Shown: piece by piece, positions 34,689 to 43,756 of the stretch
Layout of the letters: each line of letters opens with the position of its first letter
How positions within the stretch are numbered: the stretch's first letter is position 1
Assembly: GCF_900217795.1 (NCBI RefSeq)
Contig: NZ_OBMQ01000001.1
Location: 301,011-365,010, forward strand
Direction: 5' to 3'
Length of the DNA stretch: 64,000 nt
Source: Ureibacillus xyleni
Lineage (GTDB): Bacteria; Bacillota; Bacilli; Bacillales_A; Planococcaceae
The notes under the pieces: generated by a model
Databases searched by the model: none
Told to the model about the DNA's origin: nothing
The model's input: the letters and a program-made list of their open reading frames with translations, nothing else
Translations under genes and position numbers: made by a program

Positions 34689-35048
34689 ATGGAAAATATT
34701 CAACAATTATTGCAAGTTTCAGCCAGACTTTTTAAACATCTTTCCGATATCCCAAAAGGTGATGAACGTTCGAGTTATATTGAGGAAATAAATCAGATGT
34801 TAGATGAGCGCGGTACAATTATTGAAAAGTTAAGACTAGAAGAATTCCAGATAGACCCTAACAATAAAACACATGACACCTTAGTAAAATTAGATCAAGG
34901 AATTCGAGAACGTCTTAAAATAGTTTTTGAAGCCGTTAAACAAGATATGAAAGACTTACAAAATTCAAAGAAAAACGAAAAGCAGTATATGAATCCTTAT
35001 TCTTCTGTTCAGGTAATGGATGGTATGTATTACGATAAGAAAAAGTAA
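34689..35048 (+). CDS. fliT: FliT-like flagellar protein
   Basis: 119-residue helical protein directly after fliD. MENIQQLLQVSARLFKHLSD, IEEINQMLDERGTIIEKL and IVFEAVKQDMKDLQNSKK are compatible with FliT, the chaperone that binds FliD in the cytoplasm. The C-terminus NPYSSVQVMDGMYYDKKK is a pattern I associate with Bacillales FliT homologues. Sequence similarity in this family is low, so the assignment leans on position. The gene order fliD-fliT-fliS differs from fliD-fliS-fliT in Bacillus subtilis. Start ATG at 34689 with AGGAG upstream. Confidence 0.65.
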   Translation: MENIQQLLQVSARLFKHLSDIPKGDERSSYIEEINQMLDERGTIIEKLRLEEFQIDPNNKTHDTLVKLDQGIRERLKIVFEAVKQDMKDLQNSKKNEKQYMNPYSSVQVMDGMYYDKKK

Positions 35049-35149
35049 GGATTTTCACCCAAAACTTACATTTAAATTATAGATCGCTTTCTCTATTTTT
35101 CTACTATACAATATTAATATAATGTATCTCTCAAAAGGAGTGGCCCTAA

Positions 35150-35554
35150 TTGGCAGCACAAAATTCGGTACTAAATGCGTACAAACAAAATAGTGTTACA
35201 ACAGCTTCACCTGGTGAACTAACGTTAATGTTATATAACGGTTGTCTAAAATTTTTGTCTAAAGCAAAAAAAGCAATTGAAGAAAAAAATATTCAAGAAA
35301 AGAATACTAATATCCAAAAAGCTCAAGCTATTATTCATGAGCTCATGTCTACTTTAAACATGGACTATGAAATTTCAAAGCAAATGTTACCGTTGTATGA
35401 ATACATGAACCGTCGTCTAGTTGAAGCAAACATTAAGAATGACATAGCTATCATTGATGAAGTGATGGAACTTACAACTGAATTCCGCGACACGTGGAAA
35501 CAAGTTATCCAAATTACTCGACAACAACAATTTAGTAATACACAACAAGTTTAA
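35150..35554 (+). CDS. fliS: Flagellin export chaperone FliS
   Basis: 134-residue chaperone that binds the flagellin C-terminus and prevents early polymerisation. The signature is NAYKQNSVTTASPGELTLML followed by YNGCLKFL, and EYMNRRLVEANIKND with the late FRDTWKQVI. Start TTG at 35150, 9 bases after AAAGGAG; no better start exists. It is followed by a strong terminator, which ends the flagellar run. Confidence 0.93.
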   Translation: MAAQNSVLNAYKQNSVTTASPGELTLMLYNGCLKFLSKAKKAIEEKNIQEKNTNIQKAQAIIHELMSTLNMDYEISKQMLPLYEYMNRRLVEANIKNDIAIIDEVMELTTEFRDTWKQVIQITRQQQFSNTQQV

Positions 35555-35560
35555 AAGATT

Positions 35561-35598
35561 CCTCTCATTGGTGGACAATTACCGATGGGAGGTTTTTT
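35561..35598 (+). terminator. Terminator after fliS
   Basis: CCTCTCATTGGT pairs with ACCGATGGGAGG (35581-35592) and is followed by six T. Confidence 0.82.
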
Positions 35599-35818
35599 AC
35601 ATTTTAATTAAGAAGGTAACTGATTGTGTCTTTAGTCACGGTAGAAAATAGTCTATAAATCCCCCGCAAACTATTGTTTTAGTTAATAATTACTAACTTT
35701 ACAATTAATGTAAAATAATGAATAATACACTTTGCCAAAATAACGATAAATGTTTAAATAATAGAAAGTAGTATTTTAATTTTTAAACAATATATCGTAA
35801 ACGTTTGGGGGAAATACT

Positions 35819-36229
35819 ATGAACTTTAAAAGAAAAGAAGGTTTTCGTTTTACTTTTGATCCACCACTTGAAGCAGACTATGAAATCTACATAAATGGGC
35901 AATTGGCTAGTATGGAAACATATCATACAAAAATATTGGATATTAGTCCTCGTGGTATGAAAATCTTTTGTGGACCGGAGATTGGGAGTTATTTAAAGCA
36001 TAGCACCTTACAGATTAAAGTTCATTTTCTCCTTGATGTTGCGCATATCCGTGCAATAGGTGATGTGGTTTGGAGTCGACCTTTTGGCAGGGCTTATCAA
36101 TGTGGTCTTAATTTTTCTGTTCAAAAAGACATTGATGAACTGATTACGAATGAATTAAAACTTCGTCGAAAAAAGGAAGTTTTTGCGAAAAGGATAATTC
36201 ATAATTTAGCTTTGGACACAGTGAATTAA
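35819..36229 (+). CDS. PilZ-domain protein, copy 1
   Basis: 136-residue protein built as a single PilZ domain. The DxSxxG motif is clear (KILDISPRGMKIF), and the N-terminal arginine motif appears as NFKRKEGFRF, so the usual RxxxR reads KxxxR with an Arg just before it. IRAIGDVVWSRPFGRAYQCG is the usual second half. PilZ domains bind cyclic di-GMP and often modulate flagella or exopolysaccharide. A close paralogue follows at 36422; both start MNFKRKEGFRF. ATG at 35819 behind GGGGGAAA. Location next to the flagellar run suggests motility control; no direct evidence. Confidence 0.82.
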   Translation: MNFKRKEGFRFTFDPPLEADYEIYINGQLASMETYHTKILDISPRGMKIFCGPEIGSYLKHSTLQIKVHFLLDVAHIRAIGDVVWSRPFGRAYQCGLNFSVQKDIDELITNELKLRRKKEVFAKRIIHNLALDTVN

Positions 36230-36243
36230 TATATTCGAAGGAA

Positions 36244-36270
36244 GGCTCCTATTCAAATGGAGTCTTTTTT
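36244..36270 (+). terminator. Terminator after first PilZ gene
   Basis: GGCTCC (36244-36249) pairs with GGAGTC (36259-36264), followed by six T. Confidence 0.7.
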
Positions 36271-36421
36271 CATGTGCAAAAATTAACTTTGTCTAATTTG
36301 GCAATTATTACAAATATTACTGTTCAATCAATAAAAGTCATGGTATAAATGTTTTGAAAAGCAAAATAACAATATCATGTTACTTTGCTTCCTTTTATCC
36401 ATTGTTTTAGGGGGAAACAAT

Positions 36422-36811
36422 ATGAACTTTAAAAGGAAAGAAGGTTTTCGTTTTGTCTTCAATGAGCCTATTGAAGCGAAATACGAGATTTACATAAACA
36501 GTAAACGCATTAATTTGGAAAAATATAATGGGAAAATTTTGGATATTAGTCCGCGGGGCATGAAACTGTTTTGTGGACCGGAAATCGGGGAGTACTTAAG
36601 AGATACTACTTTGCAAGTTGAAGTTCAGTTTGTGCTTGACGTGACAACGATTCGTGCTTTAGGGGATGTTATGTGGAGTAAACCACTAGGCTCTGGTTTC
36701 CAATGTGGTGTTGTCCTCGCAGCCCAAGAAGATATAGACGAGCTCATCATTGGGGAAATGAAACAACGCCGCAAAAAAGAGGTTTTACAATCTAAACATA
36801 AGAAATCTTAA
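36422..36811 (+). CDS. PilZ-domain protein, copy 2
   Basis: 129 residues, clearly a tandem duplicate of the gene at 35819 (shared MNFKRKEGFRF, YEIYIN, KILDISPRGMK.FCGPEIG, IRALGDVMWSKPLG, C-terminal RRKKEV). The ATG at 36422 is chosen by the GGGGGAAA site and by alignment with copy 1. The same KxxxR variant of the arginine motif is present. It has its own spacer with possible promoter, so the two copies may be expressed differently. The hpf gene follows after a SigH-like promoter. Confidence 0.82.
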   Translation: MNFKRKEGFRFVFNEPIEAKYEIYINSKRINLEKYNGKILDISPRGMKLFCGPEIGEYLRDTTLQVEVQFVLDVTTIRALGDVMWSKPLGSGFQCGVVLAAQEDIDELIIGEMKQRRKKEVLQSKHKKS

Positions 36812-36861
36812 ATTTTTTTGAATGAAAATGTCGAATTATGAAAAAGATTCTCTATAGTGGT

Positions 36862-36886
36862 AGGATTTTTTAAACCTATGGCGAAT
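36862..36886 (+). promoter_or_regulatory. SigH-like promoter upstream of hpf
   Basis: AGGATTT (36862-36868), 14-base spacer, GAAT (36883-36886). This is the same layout and spacing as the Bacillus subtilis spoVG SigH promoter. hpf (yvyD) of Bacillus subtilis is known to use SigB and SigH. A small ACCTATG/CATAGGT hairpin overlaps the transcribed leader (approx. 36873-36902). Confidence 0.6.
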
Positions 36887-36923
36887 ATATATCTACATAG
36901 GTGGAACTAAAGGAGGAGTTTAC

Positions 36924-37478
36924 ATGCTAAACTTTAACATTCGTGGTGAAAACATTGAGGTAACTCCAGCGATTCGCGAATACGTTGAAAACAAAATCGA
37001 GAAAATTGAGCGATATTTCAGCGAGGGTGTTAGTGCGAACGCTAACGTTAATTTAAAAGTTTATAATGACAAGCAAACAAAAGTGGAAGTAACAATCCCA
37101 ATGCGAAATGTCACTCTCCGCGCAGAAGAACGTCATGATGATATGTATGCTGCAATTGATTTAATTGTCGATAAATTAGAACGTCAAATTCGTAAACATA
37201 AAACAAAAGTAAACCGTAAATTCCGTGAACGTGAAGGTGTGGGCGTTTACTTTGCTCAAGAAGTTGCAGGAACTACTCCTAGCCCAGTTGAGGAAGATGA
37301 ATTTACGATTGTTCGTACAAAACAATTTGACCTTAAACCAATGGATCAAGAAGAGGCCATCCTTCAAATGAATCTTTTAGGTCACGATTTCTACGTTTAT
37401 ACAGATGCCGATTCAAACCACACGAACATCGTCTACAAACGCCGTGATGGTAAATACGGTTTAATTGAGACAAACTAA
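36924..37478 (+). CDS. hpf: Ribosome hibernation promoting factor, long form
   Basis: 184-residue long-type HPF that dimerises 70S ribosomes into 100S in stationary phase. The N-terminal S30AE domain (FNIRGENIEVTPAIREYVEN, VEVTIPMRNVTLRAEERHDD, AAIDLIVDKLERQIRKHK) is followed by a variable linker and the C-terminal dimerisation domain (FDLKPMDQEEAILQMNLLGH, FYVYTDADSNHTNIVYKRRD). ATG at 36924 behind AAAGGAGGAG. In Bacillus subtilis it directly precedes secA; here an 8-kb block has entered between them. Confidence 0.95.
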   Translation: MLNFNIRGENIEVTPAIREYVENKIEKIERYFSEGVSANANVNLKVYNDKQTKVEVTIPMRNVTLRAEERHDDMYAAIDLIVDKLERQIRKHKTKVNRKFREREGVGVYFAQEVAGTTPSPVEEDEFTIVRTKQFDLKPMDQEEAILQMNLLGHDFYVYTDADSNHTNIVYKRRDGKYGLIETN

Positions 37479-37485
37479 GCTACGG

Positions 37486-37513
37486 GCTCCCGAGAAATCG
37501 GGGGCTTTTTTTG
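37486..37513 (+). terminator. Terminator after hpf
   Basis: GCTCCCGA, GAAA tetraloop, TCGGGGGC, then eight T. Strong intrinsic terminator. Confidence 0.88.
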
Positions 37514-37558
37514 AAAAATTCATTGAAACATATGTTCGTATTTTGTATAATAGAAATA

Positions 37559-37580
37559 CCCCAAAGCAATTACTTTGGGG
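37559..37580 (-). terminator. Terminator after pgcA (minus strand)
   Basis: CCCCAAAG, 6-base loop, CTTTGGGG; on the minus strand the arm is followed by TATTTCTATT. Lies 8 bases beyond the pgcA stop. Confidence 0.65.
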
Positions 37581-37587
37581 CAAGAAA

Positions 37588-39279
37588 TTATTTAACAAAC
37601 TCTTTTATCATATTTTCTAGTTGTTTCATTGCTGCTTCTTCTGTGTCAGCCGTAACACCGAAATAATATTTACATTTCGGCTCAGTACCAGAAGGACGGA
37701 TGGCAATCCAAGAGTTGTCTTCTAAGATAAGCTTTAATACATTTTCCTTTGGTAATTGAAGTGTCTCCGTAGATCCATCGGCAAGAGTCGTTTTACTCGT
37801 TAAATAATCTTCTACTCGTACTACTGGGAGACCAAAAATATGTGTTGGAATATTCTCTCGTAATTTATTTAAAAGGTCTTTCATTTGTTCTTGTCCATCT
37901 TTTCCTTCAAACACCTTTGAAATAAGCGCTTCTTTATGATAGCCAAATTGTTGGAAGATGCTATTTAATGCATCAAATAATGTTTGTCCTTTTGTTGCAT
38001 AATATGATGCCATTTCAGCTACTTTTAACGCAACTTGCACGGCATCTTTGTCACGGGCAAAGGTTTTGATTAGATAACCATAACTCTCTTCATACCCAAA
38101 TAAAAACTCGTATTGATGCGAAATATCAAATTCCTCTATTTTTTCAGCGATATATTTGAAGCCTGTTAATGTATTAATTGTTTTTACGCCATAATGTTCA
38201 GCGATTTTCGTACCTAGTTCTGAAGTGACAATCGTTTTTACCATCGCACCATTTGAAGGTAATGTACCGTTTTGTTGTTTTGTTTGTAAAATATAGTTTA
38301 GTAATAGAGCACCTAACTGGTTTCCTGTTAGAAGTTCATAGTTGTTACGATTCCACACAGCTACACCTAACCGATCAGCATCTGGATCTGTAGCGAGTAA
38401 TAAATCTGCCCCTACTTTATTACCTAAGTTCATCGCCAATTCGAAAGCTGCTGGCTCCTCAGGGTTAGGATATGGCACTGTTGGGAAACTTCCATCTTGA
38501 ATTGCTTGGTGTTCAACGACATGCACATTGTTAAAATCAAACTGTTTAAGTCCGTTTACAACAGGATGTAGCCCTGAACCATGTAAAGGTGTGTATACGA
38601 TGTTAATTTGCGAATTGACATTGCTATGTTCTTTTAACGTTAATAAATTTTGTAAATATAAATGATCAAGTTCCTCTAAAATCCATTGCACTAAACCTTG
38701 TTTTTCTAATTCCTCAATCGAGAGAGCGTTAATTTTAAATATGTCATCTATTGTATTCATCTGTGCATTGATTTTAGCTACACCATCTGGAACTAGCTGA
38801 GCGCCATCTTCTCCATAAACTTTAAAGCCGTTATATTCTTTTGGATTGTGACTTGCAGTAATAACGACCCCTGCAAAAGCGTTTAGTTCTCGTACTGTAA
38901 AGGACAGTTGAGGTGTTGGTCGTGGTTCTTTATATATATAAGAAGTAATGTTATGTGCACCAAGGACACGTGCTGTTTCAATTGCAAATTCATATGAAAA
39001 TGTTCGCGTATCATAAGCGATAACAACACCGCGTTTTTTCGCATCTTCACCATTTGCATCGATATATTGAGCAAGTCCTTCTGCAACGCGTCGTATTGTA
39101 TAAATATTGATTCTGTTTGTGCCTGCACCAAGTAGACCGCGCATCCCACCCGTTCCAAAAGTCACATATTGATAAAATCGGTCTTCGATTGCTTTTTCAT
39201 CACTTTCTACTAAAACGAGTTCAAGAGCTAAATGATGAGGTATACCTGCTTCTACCCATATTTTGTATTGTTCTATCAT
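37588..39279 (-). CDS. pgcA: Phosphoglucomutase/phosphomannomutase (PgcA type)
   Basis: Alpha-D-phosphohexomutase of 563 residues converting glucose-6-P to glucose-1-P, cytoplasmic. The catalytic phosphoserine loop is VITASHNPKEYNGFK, the metal loop ATDPDADRLGVAV, the sugar loop GYEESYGYL, and the phosphate-binding loop IRPSGTEPKCKYYF. The N-terminus FGTGGMRGLLGAGTNRIN is characteristic of the Gram-positive PgcA branch. Last gene of the minus-strand operon galU-pgi-pgcA, which makes UDP-glucose for teichoic acid anchors and surface glycans. Start ATG with AGGTG upstream. Confidence 0.93.
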   Translation of the reverse strand: MIEQYKIWVEAGIPHHLALELVLVESDEKAIEDRFYQYVTFGTGGMRGLLGAGTNRINIYTIRRVAEGLAQYIDANGEDAKKRGVVIAYDTRTFSYEFAIETARVLGAHNITSYIYKEPRPTPQLSFTVRELNAFAGVVITASHNPKEYNGFKVYGEDGAQLVPDGVAKINAQMNTIDDIFKINALSIEELEKQGLVQWILEELDHLYLQNLLTLKEHSNVNSQINIVYTPLHGSGLHPVVNGLKQFDFNNVHVVEHQAIQDGSFPTVPYPNPEEPAAFELAMNLGNKVGADLLLATDPDADRLGVAVWNRNNYELLTGNQLGALLLNYILQTKQQNGTLPSNGAMVKTIVTSELGTKIAEHYGVKTINTLTGFKYIAEKIEEFDISHQYEFLFGYEESYGYLIKTFARDKDAVQVALKVAEMASYYATKGQTLFDALNSIFQQFGYHKEALISKVFEGKDGQEQMKDLLNKLRENIPTHIFGLPVVRVEDYLTSKTTLADGSTETLQLPKENVLKLILEDNSWIAIRPSGTEPKCKYYFGVTADTEEAAMKQLENMIKEFVK

Positions 39280-39344
39280 ACTTGCACCTACATTTCGTTT
39301 AATCTAATCTCATTTTAATCTCTTTTTCATTTTTCCCCAATATG

Positions 39345-40565
39345 CTAATTAGTTTTCGTCACGATATTTTCTTGTAGTAACTCGTTCATCTTTTGTTTAT
39401 AGGCTTCAACACCCGGTTGATCAAAAGGATTTACTTGCAATAGGGTAGCGCTAATGACACACGCTTTCATGAAAAAGAACATTAAATACCCAACATTGTA
39501 GGCGTCAAGTTTTGGTAATTCAATTTTTAATACAGGAACACCACCTAATGCATGTGCTAGTGCGACTCCATCTTTTGAGGTTGCATTAATCTGATTCATT
39601 GAGCTTCCACCTAAGTAATTTAGCTGGTCGATGTCCTCTAGTGTAAAAGGAATAGCAATATCCTCTTCTAATTCTTTAAAATGTAGTAACGTTTCAAACA
39701 TAATGCGGCTACCATCTTGGATAAATTGACCAATGGCGTGTAAGTCTGTTGAATAATTTACAGTAGAAGGGTACAAGCCTTTATGTTCCTTCCCTTCACT
39801 TTCACCGAATAGTTGTTTCCACCATTCGTGTAATTTATTGAGGCGGGGTTCAAATGAGGCTAATAACTCCATTGAATACCCTTGATTGTATAAATCGTAT
39901 CTAGTGAAGGCATATTGGAAAGCTGCGTTTTGTATATTGTCATTGGAAAAATCCAATCTTGCATGTTTTGCACCATGTAAAAACATATGTATATCAATAC
40001 CAGCTGCAGCGATGGGGAGGAGTCCAGCTGGGGTAAAAACCGAGTATCTTCCGCCAATGTCTATTGGGATGATGAGTTGACGGTATCCTTCCTTGATCGC
40101 AATTTGTTTCAGAGGTCCATTTTCTCGATCCGTAGTAACGATAATTCTATGCCTAGACTTGTCTTTATAACGACGCTCTATATATTCTTTTATTACACGA
40201 AACGTTAATGCAGGTTCCATTGTTTTTCCGGATTTTGAAATAACATTCACGTAAACTTCTTTTGTATCTAAATATGTAATTAGTTGTTTTAGATAGGTAC
40301 CACTCATGTTATTGCCTGCATATAACACTTGGAGTCCATTATTTGTTCGAAAATATGGCGTGCAAGCATCAATCACAGCACGAGCACCTAAAAACGAACC
40401 ACCAACGCCAATGACTAGAAGAACATTGGCATTGGTATTTATTTCGCTTGCTATTTTTTCAATCTCTATCAATTGGTCTAATGGGCAATCGATATAATAA
40501 TCAATGTTCGGCAGAGTAGGAATGGTATATTGTGAAATTGCGTTTGGATAACTAAATTTCAACAT
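39345..40565 (-). CDS. pgi: Glucose-6-phosphate isomerase (short form, operon copy)
   Basis: 406-residue Pgi with VLLVIGVGGSFLGARAVIDA, VISKSGKTMEPALTF, QLFGESEGKEHKG, STDLHAIGQF and NPFDQPGVEAYK, so the phosphate and catalytic residues are present. It shares long nearly identical stretches with the copy at 27171 (for example ELLASFEPRLNKLHEWWKQL), while synonymous positions differ widely, suggesting an old or transferred duplication under strong selection. It lies between galU and pgcA, with 9 bases to galU. It could be the only housekeeping isomerase or share the task with the other copy. Start ATG at 40565, just after AGGAGAAG. Confidence 0.9.
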   Translation of the reverse strand: MLKFSYPNAISQYTIPTLPNIDYYIDCPLDQLIEIEKIASEINTNANVLLVIGVGGSFLGARAVIDACTPYFRTNNGLQVLYAGNNMSGTYLKQLITYLDTKEVYVNVISKSGKTMEPALTFRVIKEYIERRYKDKSRHRIIVTTDRENGPLKQIAIKEGYRQLIIPIDIGGRYSVFTPAGLLPIAAAGIDIHMFLHGAKHARLDFSNDNIQNAAFQYAFTRYDLYNQGYSMELLASFEPRLNKLHEWWKQLFGESEGKEHKGLYPSTVNYSTDLHAIGQFIQDGSRIMFETLLHFKELEEDIAIPFTLEDIDQLNYLGGSSMNQINATSKDGVALAHALGGVPVLKIELPKLDAYNVGYLMFFFMKACVISATLLQVNPFDQPGVEAYKQKMNELLQENIVTKTN

Positions 40566-40574
40566 CTTCTTCTC

Positions 40575-41465
40575 CTAAAAAGTTATTTTTTCAACATTTA
40601 AAATAGTATTCATATATTGTAGTAATTCATTCTTTAAGTCATTTCGCTTTAATGCAAAATCTATTGTTGCTTGGACGTAGCCTATTTTGCTGCCAATATC
40701 GTATAATTGTCCTTCTACATTGTAAGCAAGTATTTTTTCAGAATAGTTCAGTAGATCAAGAGCATCAGTTAATTGAATTTCGCCACCTGCACCGGGAGTA
40801 ATTGATTTTAATGCATTAAAAATAGTAGGTGTTAATATATAGCGCCCCATAATTGATAAATTGGAAGGTGCCTCATGTGCACTTGGCTTTTCTACAAATC
40901 TTTTGACCTCAATTGGTTGCCCTTCGATAATTGTACTTTTTGGGTCAATTACGCCATACTGATGAACAATTTCCATTGGCACTGGCTGTACACCAATTAC
41001 TGATGTTCGTTGCTCTTCATATGTATCAATTAATTGTGCAATGGCAGGGGTTTCGCTATCCAAAATAATATCGCCAAGTAAAACTGCAAATGGTTCATTC
41101 CCGATAAAACGATGGGCACAATATATTGCATCTCCTAAACCTTTTGCTTCCTTTTGGCGTATGTAATGGATATTGGCTAATTGTGATATTTTTTGTACTT
41201 CCTCTAGATCATTCCATTTACCTTTTTTGGCTAGGTGTTCTTCGAGTTCGTAGGTTTTGTCAAAGTGATCTTCTATTGCACGTTTGTTGCGACCACTAAT
41301 AATAATGATATCTTCAATACCTGATGCAACGGCCTCTTCAACAATATATTGAATAGTAGGTTTATCAACGATTGGCAACATCTCTTTTGGCTGTGCTTTT
41401 GTTGCTGGGAGGAATCGAGTTCCAAGACCCGCTGCTGGAATAACCGCTTTCCTTACTTTTGACAT
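40575..41465 (-). CDS. galU: UTP-glucose-1-phosphate uridylyltransferase
   Basis: 296-residue nucleotidyltransferase making UDP-glucose. The signature is at the N-terminus: [20 protein letters not shown], then [40 protein letters not shown] and [15 protein letters not shown] followed by GRYILTP. Equivalent to GtaB of Bacillus subtilis. First gene of the minus-strand operon; its promoter should lie in 41466-41632. Together with pgi and pgcA it gives a complete fructose-6-P to UDP-glucose route, which also supports glf (via UDP-galactose) and the glycosyltransferases upstream. Confidence 0.95.
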   Translation of the reverse strand: MSKVRKAVIPAAGLGTRFLPATKAQPKEMLPIVDKPTIQYIVEEAVASGIEDIIIISGRNKRAIEDHFDKTYELEEHLAKKGKWNDLEEVQKISQLANIHYIRQKEAKGLGDAIYCAHRFIGNEPFAVLLGDIILDSETPAIAQLIDTYEEQRTSVIGVQPVPMEIVHQYGVIDPKSTIIEGQPIEVKRFVEKPSAHEAPSNLSIMGRYILTPTIFNALKSITPGAGGEIQLTDALDLLNYSEKILAYNVEGQLYDIGSKIGYVQATIDFALKRNDLKNELLQYMNTILNVEKITF

Positions 41466-41632
41466 TTAATCATCTCCTTCATAGGTAATAGTTACTTAAA
41501 TACTACCATATATTAACTTTTTAAAATATCTTGAAGTAATAAATTTATAGAGAAATAAGTGTGCTGTATCCGTTTTGCATGCAACTATTATGTTAGTATA
41601 AAATTGGAATAATAAATGTTTAGGAGTTACAT

Positions 41633-42775
41633 ATGGAATCAAAAAGAATACCATTTATTGACGGCTTAAGGGGATTTAGTTTGCTCGGCATTTTGCTTGC
41701 GAATTTGCTCATCTTTCAATATGGGATGTTTGGAAAAGATTATATTGAAACCACTTCCTTTTGGGATGACGGGGCATACAAGTTTGTCAAAATTGCTGCT
41801 GAAGGTTCTTCCATGCCAATTTTTACATTTGTGTTTGGCTATTCTTTCATCCAACTAGTAGATTCTATTCGAAAAAGGGGTAGAAAAAGTCGCTGGTCGA
41901 TTGTACGCCGAAGTATCGGATTAATCATGCTTGGATTTTTACATGCTACCTATTTATGGGACGGGGATATTTTATTATTTTATGGAAGCATCATGATTGT
42001 CTTATTCCCTTTTATTAATCGCAAACCGAAAACCCTTTTCATTTGGGCGATTGTCATATTTCTTTTGACACTCGGCTTAGGGTATGGACAACTAGACATG
42101 ACAAACCAAGAAGAACAGGAAATGAAGGAATATAACGAGTTGGCCGCTAATACATACGCAAATGGCAGTTACGGGGAGATTTATGAATTCCGTAATTCTA
42201 TTATGCCTCCAGGGTTTGAAGATCCTATTTTTATTACGATTCTACTCATCATTGCCCCTTTTATTTATATCCCCATGTTTTTGTTCGGGATGGGAGTTGC
42301 CAAATTAGGTGCTTTTGAAAAGATGAAAACTGAACGAAAGTGGTATGTTAGAGGTTCTGTTTTTGTACCTATTGGGCTTATCTGTAAAACAGTTGGATTG
42401 ATGAAAAATGATTGGGCTGGAATTTTCTCATTGGGCGGATCGATTTTATTGTCAATCGGGTACATTAGTCTTTTTGCATTACTCTATAATACTAAGATAC
42501 TCGTTCGGATTCGTTCCATTTTTGAAAATGTAGGGCAGTTATCTCTATCAAACTATATTTTGCAAACAGTTATCTGTACTTTTGTATTTTACGGTTATGG
42601 ATTAGGATTGTTCGGACAGCTTGGTGTTGCAATGGGTGTTTTACTTGGGCTTGTTATATTTTGTTTACAATGTGTTTTAAGCTCACTGTATTTAAAGAAA
42701 TTCAAGCGTGGCCCACTAGAAGTTTTGTTACGGATTTGGACAAATTTTTCGTGGAATGGTAAACCGAAAGCATGA
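41633..42775 (+). CDS. DUF418 family membrane protein
   Basis: 380-residue polytopic membrane protein. RIPFIDGLRGFSLLGILLAN is the DUF418/acyltransferase-3-like N-terminal motif, with further membrane segments around GSIMIVLFPF, IFLLTLGLGYG, PIFITILLIIAPFIYI and the terminal GLVIFCLQCVLSSLY; LSLSNYILQTVICTFVFYG is the conserved DUF418 C-terminal motif. Function of the family is not known; transport or modification of cell-surface polymers has been suggested. ATG at 41633 behind TAGGAG. Divergent from galU. Confidence 0.83.
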   Translation: MESKRIPFIDGLRGFSLLGILLANLLIFQYGMFGKDYIETTSFWDDGAYKFVKIAAEGSSMPIFTFVFGYSFIQLVDSIRKRGRKSRWSIVRRSIGLIMLGFLHATYLWDGDILLFYGSIMIVLFPFINRKPKTLFIWAIVIFLLTLGLGYGQLDMTNQEEQEMKEYNELAANTYANGSYGEIYEFRNSIMPPGFEDPIFITILLIIAPFIYIPMFLFGMGVAKLGAFEKMKTERKWYVRGSVFVPIGLICKTVGLMKNDWAGIFSLGGSILLSIGYISLFALLYNTKILVRIRSIFENVGQLSLSNYILQTVICTFVFYGYGLGLFGQLGVAMGVLLGLVIFCLQCVLSSLYLKKFKRGPLEVLLRIWTNFSWNGKPKA

Positions 42776-42783
42776 GGAAAGTG

Positions 42784-42818
42784 CCCCAAATGTACTTTAG
42801 ACGTTTGGGGTTTTGTTT
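42784..42818. terminator. Terminator between DUF418 and EamA genes
   Basis: CCCCAAATGT (42784-42793) pairs with ACGTTTGGGG (42801-42810), followed by TTTTGTTT. It overlaps the 3' end of the convergent EamA gene. Confidence 0.75.
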
Positions 42819-43681
42819 ACGGTTACTAAATAAATGCTAACCCCCACTAATAACATTCCAATAAATAAATTAACCGTAATCTGTTCATCCAAAAATACTG
42901 CGCTCACGAAAACGGCAAGAATCGGTACTAAAAATGTAAATGCTCCGACTTTACTTGCTTCTCCTTCATTCATCAACTTATAATAAATCACTTGCGCAGC
43001 CGCCATTCCAGCCGTTGTTCCCCATATTAAACTAAAGATTAACCCTTTATTCCATATGATGGCACTCATTTCTTCCGTCACGAACCCACCTGTTAATAAT
43101 ACTGCTCCACCAATCACAAGTTGCATGACGACCATCCAATAAGGATCCACATTGTGACGGTTTTTCTTTACATAGACAACGCCAATTGCCCAGCTTAGTG
43201 CAGTTCCAAGGGCTAAAATGACTCCGATTGCCGATAAGTGAATCATAAGTCCGTCTATACTCACAAGCACAATACCAGCAAAACCAATAACTAACCCGGA
43301 GATTCGCCAAATCGTCATCGGTTCGCCAAGCCACCACCAAGCTAACAGGCCAAGCATCACTGGTTGAAAATAGACGAGTACAGAAAAAAGTCCACCCGGC
43401 AAATAAATAAGACCAATCGTTTGGATGCCTAAATATAACACGATATTCAAAATCGCTGAAATTATATAATAAACCCAATTTCTTTTAAACTGTAAGATGT
43501 GGCGGTTTTTCCATGCGATGAGGAGTAAGATAAGTCCTCCTAAAAAGGCACGCACTCCGGCAAACAACAGAGGGGGCATAAAGTTTACACCGTTTTTGTA
43601 TATGGGCCAACTCACTCCCCAAATGACTATAAGCAGTATTAATAATGTATAAGAGGTCAGTTTTGAGGTTTCTTTCTCCAT
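42797..43681 (-). CDS. EamA/DMT family transporter
   Basis: 294 residues with ten hydrophobic segments in two EamA repeats (WGVSWPIYKNGVNFMPPLLF, LVYFQPVMLGLLAWWWLGEP in the first; VLTGGFVTEEMSAIIWNKGL, SKVGAFTFLVPILAVFVSAV in the second). Such inner-membrane transporters export metabolites or amino acids. The ATG at 43681 is chosen because AAGAAGG lies 6 bases upstream; a TTG two codons earlier overlaps the site. Substrate unknown. Confidence 0.86.
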   Translation of the reverse strand: MEKETSKLTSYTLLILLIVIWGVSWPIYKNGVNFMPPLLFAGVRAFLGGLILLLIAWKNRHILQFKRNWVYYIISAILNIVLYLGIQTIGLIYLPGGLFSVLVYFQPVMLGLLAWWWLGEPMTIWRISGLVIGFAGIVLVSIDGLMIHLSAIGVILALGTALSWAIGVVYVKKNRHNVDPYWMVVMQLVIGGAVLLTGGFVTEEMSAIIWNKGLIFSLIWGTTAGMAAAQVIYYKLMNEGEASKVGAFTFLVPILAVFVSAVFLDEQITVNLFIGMLLVGVSIYLVTVNKTPNV

Positions 43682-43720
43682 TTCCAACCTTCTTCCTTCG
43701 CGATTTACATTAGTATATGA

Positions 43721-43741
43721 ATAGGTTTTCGTACCGGGTAC
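43721..43741. repeat. GTACCGGGTAC dispersed element, copy 1
   Basis: GAATAGGTTTTC followed by the near-palindrome GTACCGGGTAC (43731-43741). Reverse complement matches the module at 45686, 45720 and 58408: GTACCSGGTAC, a short spacer, then AAACnnATTC. Confidence 0.6.
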
Positions 43742-43756
43742 AAATGTAAAGTGTGC

